From NCBI RefSeq assembly GCF_009911645.1, contig NZ_QWKI01000097.1, positions 1 through 57,324 on the forward strand: DNA of 57,324 bases, read 5' to 3'. The notes under the pieces are model-generated. The model was not told the origin of the DNA, ran no database searches, and saw nothing but the letters and a program-made list of their open reading frames with translations. Below are positions 8,108-16,613 of this stretch, piece after piece. A program made the translations under genes and the position numbers. This DNA is from Pseudoflavonifractor sp. 60. Its GTDB lineage: Bacteria; Bacillota; Clostridia; Oscillospirales; Oscillospiraceae. Within the stretch, counting starts at the first letter, position 1. Each line of letters opens with the position of its first letter.

Positions 8108-8896
8108 TCAGCCACCGTCGTGGCAGTTGCAGGGCAGGTCGTCCTCCGGGAACATCCAGCACATGGCGGTCTGGTTCAGGTCAGCCTCCACGAAATCCCG
8201 CCATGCCCAATCCCGCCCCAGGCCCTTGACCGTGATGAGGTTGGGCCGGGCGCCGTCCTCGATGGCGATAGCCCGGTCATACAGATCCCGGTGCTGGTGG
8301 TAAAGGGTGCGAATCTCCCGCTTCTTCATGGAGGGACAGAAAAAGCAGGAGGACTTGCCGGGCAGCGGCAGACCCTCCCGCAATATGGCGGCGACGCAGT
8401 CCTCCCGCGTCCAGCCCCAGTCCATGAGCGGATATTCCTTTTTATATTTGGTATCAGCATCGTCAATGGGCTGAGCGTGTTCCCGCCGCCTCTGTTCCCC
8501 AATGTCAAAACCAATAAACTTGACGATGCGTTCCCCTCTGGCCCAAACCTCCCGGCAGGGCGGGTAATGGTTGCAGAATTTATCCTGGGGACCAACCTTG
8601 TGCTTGAGAGAACATTTTTTGTAGCCGTAGGCGATGGCGGGCAGCGTGCCGGAGCGGAGGCATTCCTGCTCCAGCGTCAGGCGGTTCCCGTACTTATCGG
8701 TGTATTCCACCTGGGTAATTCCGGGCAGGCCGTGTTCCGCCAGCCAGCGGTTCATAATGGGAAGATAGTCATAGGTGTGGGGCTGCTCACCGCCTGTGTT
8801 GGAAAATAGAATTAAATCCACAGGGATTTTCCGGTGGTAAAGCCCAATGAGCATAGCGGTTGAGTTCGTGCCGCCGCCGTATCCGACGATATTCAT
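8108..8896 (-). CDS. PP-loop ATPase, PAPS-reductase/DndC-like
   Basis: The N-terminus MNIVGYGGGTNSTAM is a variant PP-loop (usual SGGxDS), followed by FSNTGGEQPHTYDYL typical of the PAPS-reductase/adenylyl-transferase superfamily. Conserved-looking cysteines in KKCSLKHKVG, CNHYPPC, and CFFCPSMKK suggest a zinc or iron-sulfur site. The family includes sulfate-activating enzymes and the DNA phosphorothioation protein DndC, and many uncharacterised mobile-element members. Strong AAGGAGGT site. It is divergent from the cargo island. Substrate unknown; no other dnd genes are in the window. Confidence 0.7.
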   Translation of the reverse strand: MNIVGYGGGTNSTAMLIGLYHRKIPVDLILFSNTGGEQPHTYDYLPIMNRWLAEHGLPGITQVEYTDKYGNRLTLEQECLRSGTLPAIAYGYKKCSLKHKVGPQDKFCNHYPPCREVWARGERIVKFIGFDIGEQRRREHAQPIDDADTKYKKEYPLMDWGWTREDCVAAILREGLPLPGKSSCFFCPSMKKREIRTLYHQHRDLYDRAIAIEDGARPNLITVKGLGRDWAWRDFVEADLNQTAMCWMFPEDDLPCNCHDGG

Positions 8897-8991
8897 AGAG
8901 ATACCTCCTTGGGTTGTTATAATTTCAGCTTGTTTGGTCTGGGCAGGCTGCGATGATGGTTTAGAGTTTGTTTGGCTCGGTTTGGGATGCC

Positions 8992-9020
8992 TTGTGAATT
9001 GAGAGATTTTCTGCTATAAT
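8992..9020 (+). promoter_or_regulatory. sigma-A promoter of the cargo island
   Basis: TTGTGA (8992-8997), 17 bp, TATAAT (9015-9020). The predicted start of transcription near 9027 leaves almost no leader for the small gene that follows. It is the only plus-strand consensus promoter seen in the divergent 8897-9030 gap and would drive at least 9031-10950. Confidence 0.6.
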
Positions 9021-9030
9021 GTTGCAGGTG

Positions 9031-9189
9031 ATGAAAATGATCTATGCTTGTGACAACTGCCATTTCCTCTTTAGCTACACCGTTGAACCGGAGCAGTGTC
9101 CCGACTGCGGGAAGTACGCCATCCGCCCAGCGGATGAAGCGGAGCGGCAGGAGTATGAGAAACGGTTGAAAGAGCCAAGGGAGATATAA
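9031..9189 (+). CDS. small zinc-ribbon protein, 52 aa
   Basis: Short frame reading MKMIYACDNCHFLFSYTVEP then QCPDCGKYAIRPADEAERQEYEKRL. The two CxxC knuckles form a rubredoxin-like or zinc-ribbon fold, followed by a charged helix. An in-frame ATG at 9019 overlaps the -10 box, so 9031 (or 9037) is the likelier start; there is no strong ribosome site. Its stop is one base before the next gene, so they are coupled. Probably nucleic-acid or protein binding. Confidence 0.6.
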   Translation: MKMIYACDNCHFLFSYTVEPEQCPDCGKYAIRPADEAERQEYEKRLKEPREI

Positions 9190-9190
9190 A

Positions 9191-9595
9191 ATGGCCTATT
9201 CTTCGCAGCGTGAACGTATCACACAGTACATACAGGACACCTACGGAACGCAGGCGGAATATTTATGGGCGGACAGTCCCGGCAACGCGATATTCCGCCA
9301 CTCCGCCAGCAGAAAGTGGTACGCCGCCATGATGCGCGTTCTTCCAGAGAAGCTGGGATTGGCGGGAGAAGAAGCCCTTGATGTGATGGATATAAAATGC
9401 AGCACCATTATGATTGGCTCACTGCTCTCCACAAAAGGGTTTTTCCCAGCATACCACATGAATAAGAACCACTGGATTTCCATTATTCTGGACGGCTCTG
9501 TTTCCGACGATCAAATCACACCTCTGTTGGAACTGAGCTATGACAGTGTTGCGCCCAAGCGGCGGAAAAAGCATCCCCAGCCGGAGGAGGAATAG
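9191..9595 (+). CDS. MmcQ/YjbR-like protein
   Basis: This 134-residue protein has the YjbR pattern: an N-terminal helix, EYLWADSPGNAIFRHSASRKWYA, a central strand region ending FFPAYHMNKNHWISIILDGSVSD, then a helix with LLELSYDSVAPKR. YjbR proteins share a fold with DNA-binding CyaY-like domains, and their function is poorly known. GGGAG site in the preceding stop region. A charged Lys/Glu tail ends the protein. Second gene of the plus-strand cargo island. Confidence 0.7.
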   Translation: MAYSSQRERITQYIQDTYGTQAEYLWADSPGNAIFRHSASRKWYAAMMRVLPEKLGLAGEEALDVMDIKCSTIMIGSLLSTKGFFPAYHMNKNHWISIILDGSVSDDQITPLLELSYDSVAPKRRKKHPQPEEE

Positions 9596-9636
9596 ACCCC
9601 ATATGCTGGGCAAACCAGGTTAGGAGGAGAACGCCC

Positions 9637-10950
9637 ATGAAGATGCCCTGGAACCAAGAGGCCGTCCGCGTCCTTCCCGCAAAGCTCGATCTGGCCCAGC
9701 AGCCCTGGTGCCGGGAAGCTCTGCTGCTCCATATCCGCGGGACCGGTGTGCTGCGCTGGGAGAGAAGGCTTCCGCCGATGAAGGCGGACCCCTACGAAAC
9801 CCCTCTCTGCCTTACCCTCCGGGGTGCGCCTCTGCTGTCCTGGCTCGCCGCGGTGTGCGAAACCAGTGAAAGCTGGCTCTGCACCGGCTGGGGCCTGGAT
9901 ACGGCGGAGTGCCCGGAGCTGGACGCTCTGCGGGAAACCCTCAACGGCGGTTGTACCCAGCTGGAGGAGGCCGTTCCCGCCCTGTCGCCCCTGCTGGAGC
10001 TGCTGCCAGAGGGCGTCTATGTGCTGGCCGAGAGCGACGCCTATCCCGCTGACGGCTGTGGGCAGTTTTTCTGGGGTGTGTCCGACTGTCTGGAGCCGAA
10101 CCCCGCCACCGCCCTCGTTTGGCTTTCTGACGATGACTACGATTACAACTATGAAAGCATTCCTCCGAAATTCCTCTACCCCTCCCAGCGGCGGTCGCGG
10201 CTGGACATGGAGCGGGTGGACTATTACAAAGAACGCTTCCGGGAAGACGGTCCTCTGCCCCACGGGCTTGCCGTCTATGTGACAGAGGGGATGTCCGTCC
10301 TGCTGGACGGGCACCACAAGGCGGCGGCCGCCGCCCTGCTGGGCCGGACTCTGCCCTGCCTGACGGTGCTGCGGCTGGAGCATTACCAGCTGCGTCCGCT
10401 GGCTGAATCCAGAAGCCGGGAAAAGAAAGCTGGCTGCTTTGGCCCCTTCACAGTGCCTATCGAGGACATGAATGGAATCAATCTGCTAAAAGCGCCCTGG
10501 AAGCTCACCGAAAGCTCCATTCCTCTGCCGGAGGGCCGTCTGGCGGACGCGGAGCTACCGGAGGCGCTGCTGACTGCCGGGAAACGCTATCCTACCGCCA
10601 AGGGGTATGCCCTTGTGTCGGCGGCGGAGATCAACTATCCCACAGACCAGGAGCTGGAAACCTGGCTGGCAGACCCCGGCCTCTACCGGCCCAAGCTGCG
10701 AGGGGCGCTGGTGGTTCTGCGGGACCGGGGAGATTCCCGCTTAAAGGATACCGCCCTCCGGTGCGCCGCCGTGGGGGACCAATATTGCAGTCTGAAGGCA
10801 GAGTCGTTTCAGGTATTGGCGGAGCTGAAAGGTGACCCGGACGTGGAAGCCTTCTTCATTGACTACTTCGTGAACCTGGAGGAACCACCCAGCATCCACA
10901 GCAGCGCCCAGGACTACCTGACGCAGATTGCCCACAGCTTTTGGGATTAG
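9637..10950 (+). CDS. unknown protein with ParB-like GHH motif, 437 aa
   Basis: Good AGGAGGAG site. The centre (about 200-240) reads DYYKERFREDGPLPHG then VLLDGHHKAAAAALLGR. That resembles the ParB/sulfiredoxin-like fold signature (xDGHHR followed by a helix), often nuclease or kinase-like. The flanking regions are Leu/Pro-rich and unfamiliar; the C-terminus (residues 330-437) is helical and repeat-like. No membrane segment. Role unknown; a nucleotide-dependent or DNA-related function is an inference from one motif. Confidence 0.5.
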   Translation: MKMPWNQEAVRVLPAKLDLAQQPWCREALLLHIRGTGVLRWERRLPPMKADPYETPLCLTLRGAPLLSWLAAVCETSESWLCTGWGLDTAECPELDALRETLNGGCTQLEEAVPALSPLLELLPEGVYVLAESDAYPADGCGQFFWGVSDCLEPNPATALVWLSDDDYDYNYESIPPKFLYPSQRRSRLDMERVDYYKERFREDGPLPHGLAVYVTEGMSVLLDGHHKAAAAALLGRTLPCLTVLRLEHYQLRPLAESRSREKKAGCFGPFTVPIEDMNGINLLKAPWKLTESSIPLPEGRLADAELPEALLTAGKRYPTAKGYALVSAAEINYPTDQELETWLADPGLYRPKLRGALVVLRDRGDSRLKDTALRCAAVGDQYCSLKAESFQVLAELKGDPDVEAFFIDYFVNLEEPPSIHSSAQDYLTQIAHSFWD

Positions 10951-10993
10951 AAAGCCGTCCAACAAAATAGAAAGGGTTGGGGAGAGACAATAA

Positions 10994-11470
10994 ATGCTGA
11001 ATTATGTGCGGTTAGAAGCAAACAGCCTTTTGGTTGATGCTGGGTGGACACCTTTATATAAGGGCCTTCTTCAAAAGCATTTATCACATCTTGATTGGAG
11101 ATTTCCGCCGCAAGTCCCCCCAGATATTATTTTTGATAGCGCCAGAGACATTATTGACGCTTTGGATGGAATACGAATCAAAAATCAGTGTCCAGAACTT
11201 GGTGTTGGTTCATCCTGTGATGCAATTGAATTCGATTTTTTTAATTACGATGCTTCTGTATATCCAAAGTTAGAGGCAGTAAGTCAAAAGATTGGAAAGC
11301 GCGCTCTATATATCGGAATAGGATATGACATAATGGGGGATTGGCTGGTAGATGAAACTGGAATATTGTATTTCCAAAATAGGATTTGCAATACACTTTC
11401 GCCTTTTTCAAAAAACATTTACGATTTTTTAGAAAAAGATATTTATAGATGTGCAACCCTGTTTAATTGA
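10994..11470 (+). CDS. SUKH-3-like immunity protein
   Basis: This 158-residue protein shows the SUKH-3 layout: an AGW near the N-terminus, IIFDSARDIIDALDGIRI, then IEFDFFNYDASVYP, RALYIGIGYDIMGDWLVDETGILYF. SUKH proteins neutralise polymorphic nuclease/deaminase toxins. The DNA is clearly more AT-rich than its neighbours, which suggests recent transfer. No cognate toxin is visible beside it, so it may be an orphan immunity gene. A terminator follows directly. Confidence 0.55.
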   Translation: MLNYVRLEANSLLVDAGWTPLYKGLLQKHLSHLDWRFPPQVPPDIIFDSARDIIDALDGIRIKNQCPELGVGSSCDAIEFDFFNYDASVYPKLEAVSQKIGKRALYIGIGYDIMGDWLVDETGILYFQNRICNTLSPFSKNIYDFLEKDIYRCATLFN

Positions 11471-11501
11471 TTTACCTAACCCTGTAACAAACTATTTCAG
11501 G

Positions 11502-11532
11502 CGGGAGACGCGCCAAATGTCTCCCGTCTTTT
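11502..11532 (+). terminator. rho-independent terminator
   Basis: CGGGAGAC (11502-11509) pairs with GTCTCCCG (11519-11526) over a 9-base loop, followed by TCTTTT. It ends the first four cargo genes and separates them from the sigma/anti-sigma pair. Confidence 0.7.
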
Positions 11533-11617
11533 GCTATGCCTCCGAAAAATTTTTTTGGAATGTAAAAGGCAAAACCAACCAGTACCGCGTCTAATAGGCA
11601 GAAAGGAGGGGGAAGGC

Positions 11618-12079
11618 TTGACCGAACAGGAGTACATCCGCCGGGCGGAATCCTTAAAAGAACAGCTCTACCGCTGTGCAGCAGTCTACTTGGGCAGTCC
11701 TTCCGATGCTGTGGATGCAGTGGATGAAGCGTTCTACAAGGGCTTCCTGGCCTACTCAAAGCTGCGGCAGCCGGAGTTTTTCGATACCTGGCTCACCCGC
11801 ATCCTGATCAATGTCTGCAACAGCGAACTGCGCCGGCGCAAGCGAGAACTGGCCGTGGCCGAACTGCCCGAAACGGCCCAGGAGGAATTTGACGCCCTGC
11901 CCTTGAAGGAGGCGCTGCGCCGCTTGCCAAAGGATCTGCGGGATGTGATCATCCTGCGCTACTTCACCGGCCTCACCCTGGAGGAGACGGCGCGAGCCCT
12001 GGACATTCCACGGGGTACTGTCTCCACCCGGCAGAAGAAGGCCCTATCTCTGCTCCGGTTGGAGCTGACTGACGAATAG
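11618..12079 (+). CDS. ECF-type RNA polymerase sigma factor
   Basis: This 153-residue protein begins at TTG with AAAGGAGGGGG just upstream; the frame is open further back but without a ribosome site. Region 2 is seen at FLAYSKLRQPEFFDTWLTRI and NVCNSELRRRKRE. Region 4 is the helix-turn-helix LTLEETARALDIPRGTVSTR followed by QKKALSLLRLEL. The next gene, 14 bp on, is its likely anti-sigma factor. Target promoters are unknown; control of surface genes in the element is only a guess. Confidence 0.85.
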   Translation: MTEQEYIRRAESLKEQLYRCAAVYLGSPSDAVDAVDEAFYKGFLAYSKLRQPEFFDTWLTRILINVCNSELRRRKRELAVAELPETAQEEFDALPLKEALRRLPKDLRDVIILRYFTGLTLEETARALDIPRGTVSTRQKKALSLLRLELTDE

Positions 12080-12093
12080 AAGGAGGTTGTCAG

Positions 12094-13503
12094 ATGGAAA
12101 ATCGAATTGTAGAATTTCAGGCCATGATGAACGAATTGGCCTCGCCTCCCAAGCTGCTGGAGGACAGTATGCAGCGCGCCCGGAGACGCGCCCGGCGCTC
12201 CAGGATGCTCCGCCGCTTCTCCGCTCCCCTTGGGACCGTTGCCTCGGTCGCCGCCTGCTTTGTACTGATGGTGAACCTTTTCCCCACCTTCGCCCTGGCC
12301 TGCTCCAGTGTACCGGTCATCCGAGAGCTGGCCGCCGCCGTTGCTTTTTCCCCCAGCCTGTCCGCTGCCGTCGCCCACGACTATGTGCAGTATATTGGGC
12401 AGTCCCAGACGGTGGATGGGGTAAAGGTAGATTTGGGATACGCCATTGTGGATCAGCACCAGATGGTATTCGTCTACTCAATAGATGGGGGCAGATTCTA
12501 TACCAGCCCGGAGCTGCTTGATGAAAACGGGGATCATATTGCTGCCGCCTACTCCACATCCAACGTCAAAGGGGATATAAGCGGGCAGGCAAACGGCATG
12601 GAGTCCATGATCCTCTCCTTCAGCGCACCGAACGAACTGCCTGAGCGATTCACCATCAACATGTATTTCCTGGCGGAGCAGCAGCCGGAGACGCCAGCCA
12701 TGCCCGCTCCTCCAAAGGCGTCCTTGGGAGAGTCGATAGAGGACTGGACAGACCCCCAAAACGACCCCGGCGTTCTGTGCTTTACCTTTGATGTGGCCCT
12801 GGATATGAACCGTATCGCCCAGCCCATCACTGTCCCAGTGAACCGCTGGATGGAGCTGGACGGACAGCGCATCCAGGTGGAGCGGCTGGAATACACACCC
12901 ACCCGCACCATCCTCTATCTGGGCGAGGATCAGACCAACACCGCCTGGCTCAAATCGCTGAAATTCTGGTTTGAAGACCAGTCCGGCCGCCGGTATGATG
13001 ATAAGGACGGCTCTCTGGTTTCCAGCAGCACACTGGAATCTCCATCCCAGCTCACCTACTATTTCCAGAGCTTCTACTACGACCCGCCCAAGGGACTGAC
13101 CTTGTGCGTTGATAAGGCGGAGTGGCTGGACAAGGATGCGCCCCATGTGGTCGTAGACCTGACCAGCGGCGAGGCCACCGGCCTGCCCGCGGGAGTGGAG
13201 CTTGTGGAGGTTCGTCCCATCGGAGGCGGTGTGGAGCTTACGATCCTGTCACCAAAACTGCGGGAGCAGTTTGCTCAGAGCTTTTCCCACACCTATTGGG
13301 ACCCGGAGGGCGGCGAGCATAAATGGCATCAGGTGTCTACCATTCGTGTGGACGCCGAGGACAGCGACAGCGGAGAAGCCAAACACAAAGAGGTCTTTTA
13401 TCTGGATAACTACTCCTGGGACGCTGTGGAACTGGAATTGAGCTATACCAGCGTAGCCGAGTATGTCGAGCCTGTCCGGGTATCGCTGGCGGCAGAACGA
13501 TAA
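12094..13503 (+). CDS. anti-sigma factor, DUF4179 type, membrane-anchored
   Basis: This 469-residue protein has a short cytoplasmic N-terminus (about 1-40, Arg-rich), one membrane segment (about 45-72), and a large outer beta-rich region with the DUF4179 pattern (VDLGYAIVDQHQMVFVYSI). Proteins of this type hold an ECF sigma factor at the membrane and release it on an external signal. AAGGAGG site, cotranscribed with the sigma gene. It converges on virB4 with only 7 bp between stops. Confidence 0.75.
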   Translation: MENRIVEFQAMMNELASPPKLLEDSMQRARRRARRSRMLRRFSAPLGTVASVAACFVLMVNLFPTFALACSSVPVIRELAAAVAFSPSLSAAVAHDYVQYIGQSQTVDGVKVDLGYAIVDQHQMVFVYSIDGGRFYTSPELLDENGDHIAAAYSTSNVKGDISGQANGMESMILSFSAPNELPERFTINMYFLAEQQPETPAMPAPPKASLGESIEDWTDPQNDPGVLCFTFDVALDMNRIAQPITVPVNRWMELDGQRIQVERLEYTPTRTILYLGEDQTNTAWLKSLKFWFEDQSGRRYDDKDGSLVSSSTLESPSQLTYYFQSFYYDPPKGLTLCVDKAEWLDKDAPHVVVDLTSGEATGLPAGVELVEVRPIGGGVELTILSPKLREQFAQSFSHTYWDPEGGEHKWHQVSTIRVDAEDSDSGEAKHKEVFYLDNYSWDAVELELSYTSVAEYVEPVRVSLAAER

Positions 13504-13510
13504 AAAACTA

Positions 13511-15349
13511 TTACCGTCCGCCTGCCTTCCCAAACAGCTCCGCCTTATGGGGCGGGGCGTGGACTTCCAGGAGATACCGCTCATTGCCGCACTTATAGAG
13601 GCAGACGCCCCGCTGGGGGTAGCGGATCAGCTCAAACTCGGACTCCTCCAGCTGGAGGTTGTCCATATAGAACCGCTTATCCACACTGCCGGCGTTGAAG
13701 AGGAACTGGTGGGTGGGGATGGCGAAGAGAGGCCGGGTCAGCTCCCGGATGCCGTCTACGTCAAAGTCCTCGAGGTTCTGCGAGGCCAGAATGAGGGCGG
13801 ATTCTTTCTTCCGCACCCGCTTGAGGGTGTTGCGGATATACTCAATGGTGGTCACGTTGGAAAGCCAGATGTACAGCTCGTCCAGCGTGGCCACGGTGTT
13901 TCCCTCGGTCAGAAGTTTGTCGCTGAGGTAGGACAGGACATTGAAGAGCATGGCGTCCTTGACGTTCCGGCTGGCCTGGAGGAGACCCTTCACGCCGAAG
14001 ACCAAGAATCGGCTGGATGTAATGTTGGTGTAGCCGTTGAAGAACTTGCTTTCAGCGCCCCGGCACATGGAGTGGAGGCCCAGCAGGACTTCCTGCAGCA
14101 GTTCCCGCGGGTACAGCGGATTTTCCTCTCTGTCATAGTGCTGGTAGGCGTCCTCGATCACATCGTAAAGGTCGGAGAGGACGGGAAAATCATCGGGCCG
14201 CATGGACTGGAAATCCGTGTGATTGTTGAGTCCCCACTTCTTGTACAGCCGTTCCAGCATCAGCTCGATGGTGTCGATGTGGCGGTCTGAGAAGTCCTTA
14301 TAGGCCCGGAAAAAGTCCTTGAGGAAGGAGATGTGCTGGCTCAGGCGGGTGCGCTGCCGGAAGGCGGCTGGCGCTTCCGGATCGTCCTCACCATCGGTAT
14401 CCCACAGCTTGGGTTCCAGGGGGTTGATGATGTACTGCCCGCTCATAAGATCAGCGAAGCAGCCGCCCAGGTTGGCGCACAGGTCGATGAGCTCATGCTC
14501 AGGATCGAGGCAGAGAGCGGACTTGCCGCTCTCCAGGATATTGCAGAGAAGGAGCTTCAGCAGGTAGCTCTTGCCCTGGCCGGAGTTGCCCAAGATGAGG
14601 ACGCTGGCGGTGGTCTTGTCCTCGGCGCGGCGGTCCAGGTCTACGATGATGTTGGAGCCGTAGCGGTCCCGGCCCACATAGAAGCCGTTGGGATCGTTCT
14701 TGCCGGAGTAGTTGAAGGGGAAGAGGTTCGCCACGCTGGAGGCGGGCAATACCCGTTCATAGAGGGAGCCGAAGACGTTGCTGCCGGCGGGGTTGGAGGC
14801 GAGGAAGCCCTCCCGCTGGCGGAGGAGGACGCGGTCGGCGTTCAGCTTGGAGCGGGTCAGCTCGGCGGTCACATCGTCCCGAAGGGTGCGGAGACTATCC
14901 GAGTCCCTGGCGGAGAGTTCGATGAACACGGCGCAGTGTACCAGCGGCTCCCGGTTGCGGTGCATGGTGGTGATGAGCGCGGCCACGTCCTGGAGGTTGG
15001 CCTCGGCGGTGATACTCTGCTTCATGTCATTGGTGTTGCCGCGCTCCATCCTGCTCTTATTGGTGGCGTTGTGGAGGATGGCGTTCTCCTCGGTCGGCGT
15101 GACCTGGCGGGTGTAGATCCGCAGAGTGACGCCGCTTTTCTCGCCCAGATGCCGGAGCAGGGCCAGTTCCTCGGTGCTGGTGGGGTATCCGCGCAGGGCC
15201 AGGGTGCAGTGATACGCGCCGCCCAGGATATAGCTGTCCGTGTTGAACTTCACGGCGGCGGGGGCGATCATGTCCAGGAAGTCCTTGGGCGGTACAGCTT
15301 CTGGTTTTAATGCTGCTTTTTTCTTCCTTTTTATCTGCTTTTTAGCCAT
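13511..15349 (-). CDS. virB4: VirB4-family conjugation ATPase
   Basis: Start at MAKKQIKRKK with AAGGAGCG upstream, overlapping the previous gene by 8 bp. 612 residues. Walker A is GNSGQGKS (254-261), a Walker B-like ATLDELYIWLS lies near 490, and LILASQNLEDF follows. VirB4 powers assembly of the type IV secretion channel and pilus from the inner face of the membrane. The N-terminal ~240 residues carry the usual VirB4 docking region. Full length and intact, so the secretion core looks functional. Confidence 0.93.
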   Translation of the reverse strand: MAKKQIKRKKKAALKPEAVPPKDFLDMIAPAAVKFNTDSYILGGAYHCTLALRGYPTSTEELALLRHLGEKSGVTLRIYTRQVTPTEENAILHNATNKSRMERGNTNDMKQSITAEANLQDVAALITTMHRNREPLVHCAVFIELSARDSDSLRTLRDDVTAELTRSKLNADRVLLRQREGFLASNPAGSNVFGSLYERVLPASSVANLFPFNYSGKNDPNGFYVGRDRYGSNIIVDLDRRAEDKTTASVLILGNSGQGKSYLLKLLLCNILESGKSALCLDPEHELIDLCANLGGCFADLMSGQYIINPLEPKLWDTDGEDDPEAPAAFRQRTRLSQHISFLKDFFRAYKDFSDRHIDTIELMLERLYKKWGLNNHTDFQSMRPDDFPVLSDLYDVIEDAYQHYDREENPLYPRELLQEVLLGLHSMCRGAESKFFNGYTNITSSRFLVFGVKGLLQASRNVKDAMLFNVLSYLSDKLLTEGNTVATLDELYIWLSNVTTIEYIRNTLKRVRKKESALILASQNLEDFDVDGIRELTRPLFAIPTHQFLFNAGSVDKRFYMDNLQLEESEFELIRYPQRGVCLYKCGNERYLLEVHAPPHKAELFGKAGGR

Positions 15350-15920
15350 TGGCGCTCCTTTCCCCGTCAAAGCGGTCAAACTGTTCGGTGGTCACGTCCT
15401 GCTGGTAGTACACCGCCAGCAGACGCATCATGTCCTGCTCCTCCGCCATGCGGACGTGAAAGCCGCAGTCCCGGACGCGCTTCTCGATCTGCTTCAGGTG
15501 CCCGGCGTCCTCGGTGGACTTTTCCTCCCTGCGGTAGACGAGGGCGAACTCCCGCGCCGAGGCGGTGGTGGACTGGATCTCGTCCAAGTGGCCCATGTCC
15601 TGCCGGAGCAGCTCCCGCAGGGCGGGGAGATCCTCCTGCTCCAGCCGGGCCTGATAGTGGTGCTTGTTGCTCTGGAAGGATTCGCGGGAATCCAGGGCCA
15701 GCAGCTCCACTGCTTCCATACCCCGCAGCAGCTCCGTCAGGGCGCGGACGCGGCCCCGGACCCCCTCGGCGGACAGGACGGAGAGGTTGTCCGGGCTGAC
15801 CAGATAAAAAACCAGCTCACCTCTGGCCGTCTTCAGGCCGTGATCGGTGAGCTGGTCAATCCCCATGAGCTGCTGGGTGGACAGATGCCGCCGCAGCTCT
15901 TTTTTCTGTTTTCGGTTCAA
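15342..15920 (-). CDS. conjugation protein preceding VirB4 (VirB4 partner), 192 aa
   Basis: TTG start with GGAGGT seven bases upstream. A soluble helical protein (HLSTQQLMGIDQLTDHGLKT, ELVFYLVSPDNLSVLS, HHYQARLEQEDLPALRELL) that always seems to sit before VirB4 in CTn-type elements and resembles the VirB4 N-terminal region. Probably a subunit of the ATPase complex. Overlap of 8 bp with virB4 implies coupled synthesis. Specific biochemical role unknown. Confidence 0.6.
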   Translation of the reverse strand: MNRKQKKELRRHLSTQQLMGIDQLTDHGLKTARGELVFYLVSPDNLSVLSAEGVRGRVRALTELLRGMEAVELLALDSRESFQSNKHHYQARLEQEDLPALRELLRQDMGHLDEIQSTTASAREFALVYRREEKSTEDAGHLKQIEKRVRDCGFHVRMAEEQDMMRLLAVYYQQDVTTEQFDRFDGERSANG

Positions 15921-15931
15921 GTGGATACCTC

Positions 15932-16303
15932 CTACATCATCTGCATTCCCATACCGGGAGGTGCAGGAATTTCAATAAACTCCTGGGAAGGCTTGCTGGA
16001 AAACATATCCTGCAAAAACTGCCGGCCTCCCAGTTGTGCCGCTTTCTGAAACGCCCGGTTGAAGTCACCGCAGTCCATGACCGCTTTCCGGGTAAAGAGT
16101 GCTTCTCCGATATGAGGAAACGCCCCCTTATAGGTTCCAACAGAGAGTTCCCCTCCCGGCTGGATTCGGATATAGATTCCGTCCTCTCCGCCGAAATAGT
16201 AAAGCGCACCGCGGCCATTCAGACTTGTGATTTTATCCTCAGTCCATTGAAAGCGGCTGTTTTCTGTGACAGCCAGCCACTGTCTCATTTCTGCGTCTGT
16301 CAT
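15932..16303 (-). CDS. unknown protein in the secretion operon, 123 aa
   Basis: ATG overlaps the stop of the PrgI-like gene as ATGA, so translation is coupled. Alpha/beta soluble protein (GALYYFGGEDGIYIRIQPGG, FNRAFQKAAQLGGRQFLQDM). It ends PAPPGMGMQMM, a member of the recurring tail set, although the next gene's ribosome site lies after this stop. Inserted between two secretion genes, which is unusual; function unknown. Confidence 0.6.
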   Translation of the reverse strand: MTDAEMRQWLAVTENSRFQWTEDKITSLNGRGALYYFGGEDGIYIRIQPGGELSVGTYKGAFPHIGEALFTRKAVMDCGDFNRAFQKAAQLGGRQFLQDMFSSKPSQEFIEIPAPPGMGMQMM

Positions 16304-16569
16304 TTTTGTGGGGCACTCCACTCGTAATATTGCTGGTGCAGGAACAGGAAGCAGACAGCGCAGCGCAGGAAGTCCAGGATGCTGGCTCCCTCCATGCGGA
16401 TGGAGAGGAAAGCGAACAGCACCGTCAGGATCATCAGCAGCATTCCAGACCCATTCGCCAACGCCAGGACAGAGAATAAAAACCCGATGCCAATGACCGC
16501 CACGTCCCGCAGCTCCCACAGCCACAGCTTGGGTTTTGCTCTCAGGTTATCAGGGTAGATATAAATCAC
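16300..16569 (-). CDS. PrgI/VirB3-like type IV secretion membrane protein
   Basis: About 89 residues. The start is probably GTG at 16569, placed after GGAGG; a TTG at 16581 lies inside that ribosome site. The order IYPDNLRAKPKLWLWELRD, then two membrane segments (VAVIGIGFLFSVLALA and MLLMILTVLFAFLSI), then FLRCAVCFLFLHQQYYEW is the PrgI pattern. It would form part of the inner-membrane complex with VirB4. Overlaps the next gene by 4 bp. Confidence 0.75.
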   Translation of the reverse strand: MIYIYPDNLRAKPKLWLWELRDVAVIGIGFLFSVLALANGSGMLLMILTVLFAFLSIRMEGASILDFLRCAVCFLFLHQQYYEWSAPQK

Positions 16570-16613
16570 AATCACCTCCAATAAGTAAAGGCGGCATTGC
16601 CGCCCTTACTGGG

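Noticed and set aside
8108-8896. A complete Dnd phosphorothioation or BREX system
   Set aside because: Only one PP-loop protein is present; no DndB/D/E, PglX/Z or nuclease genes nearby.
13511-15349. The virB4 gene as a TraG/VirD4 coupling protein
   Set aside because: The N-terminal docking region, its adjacent partner gene and the Walker context fit VirB4; there are no N-terminal membrane segments.
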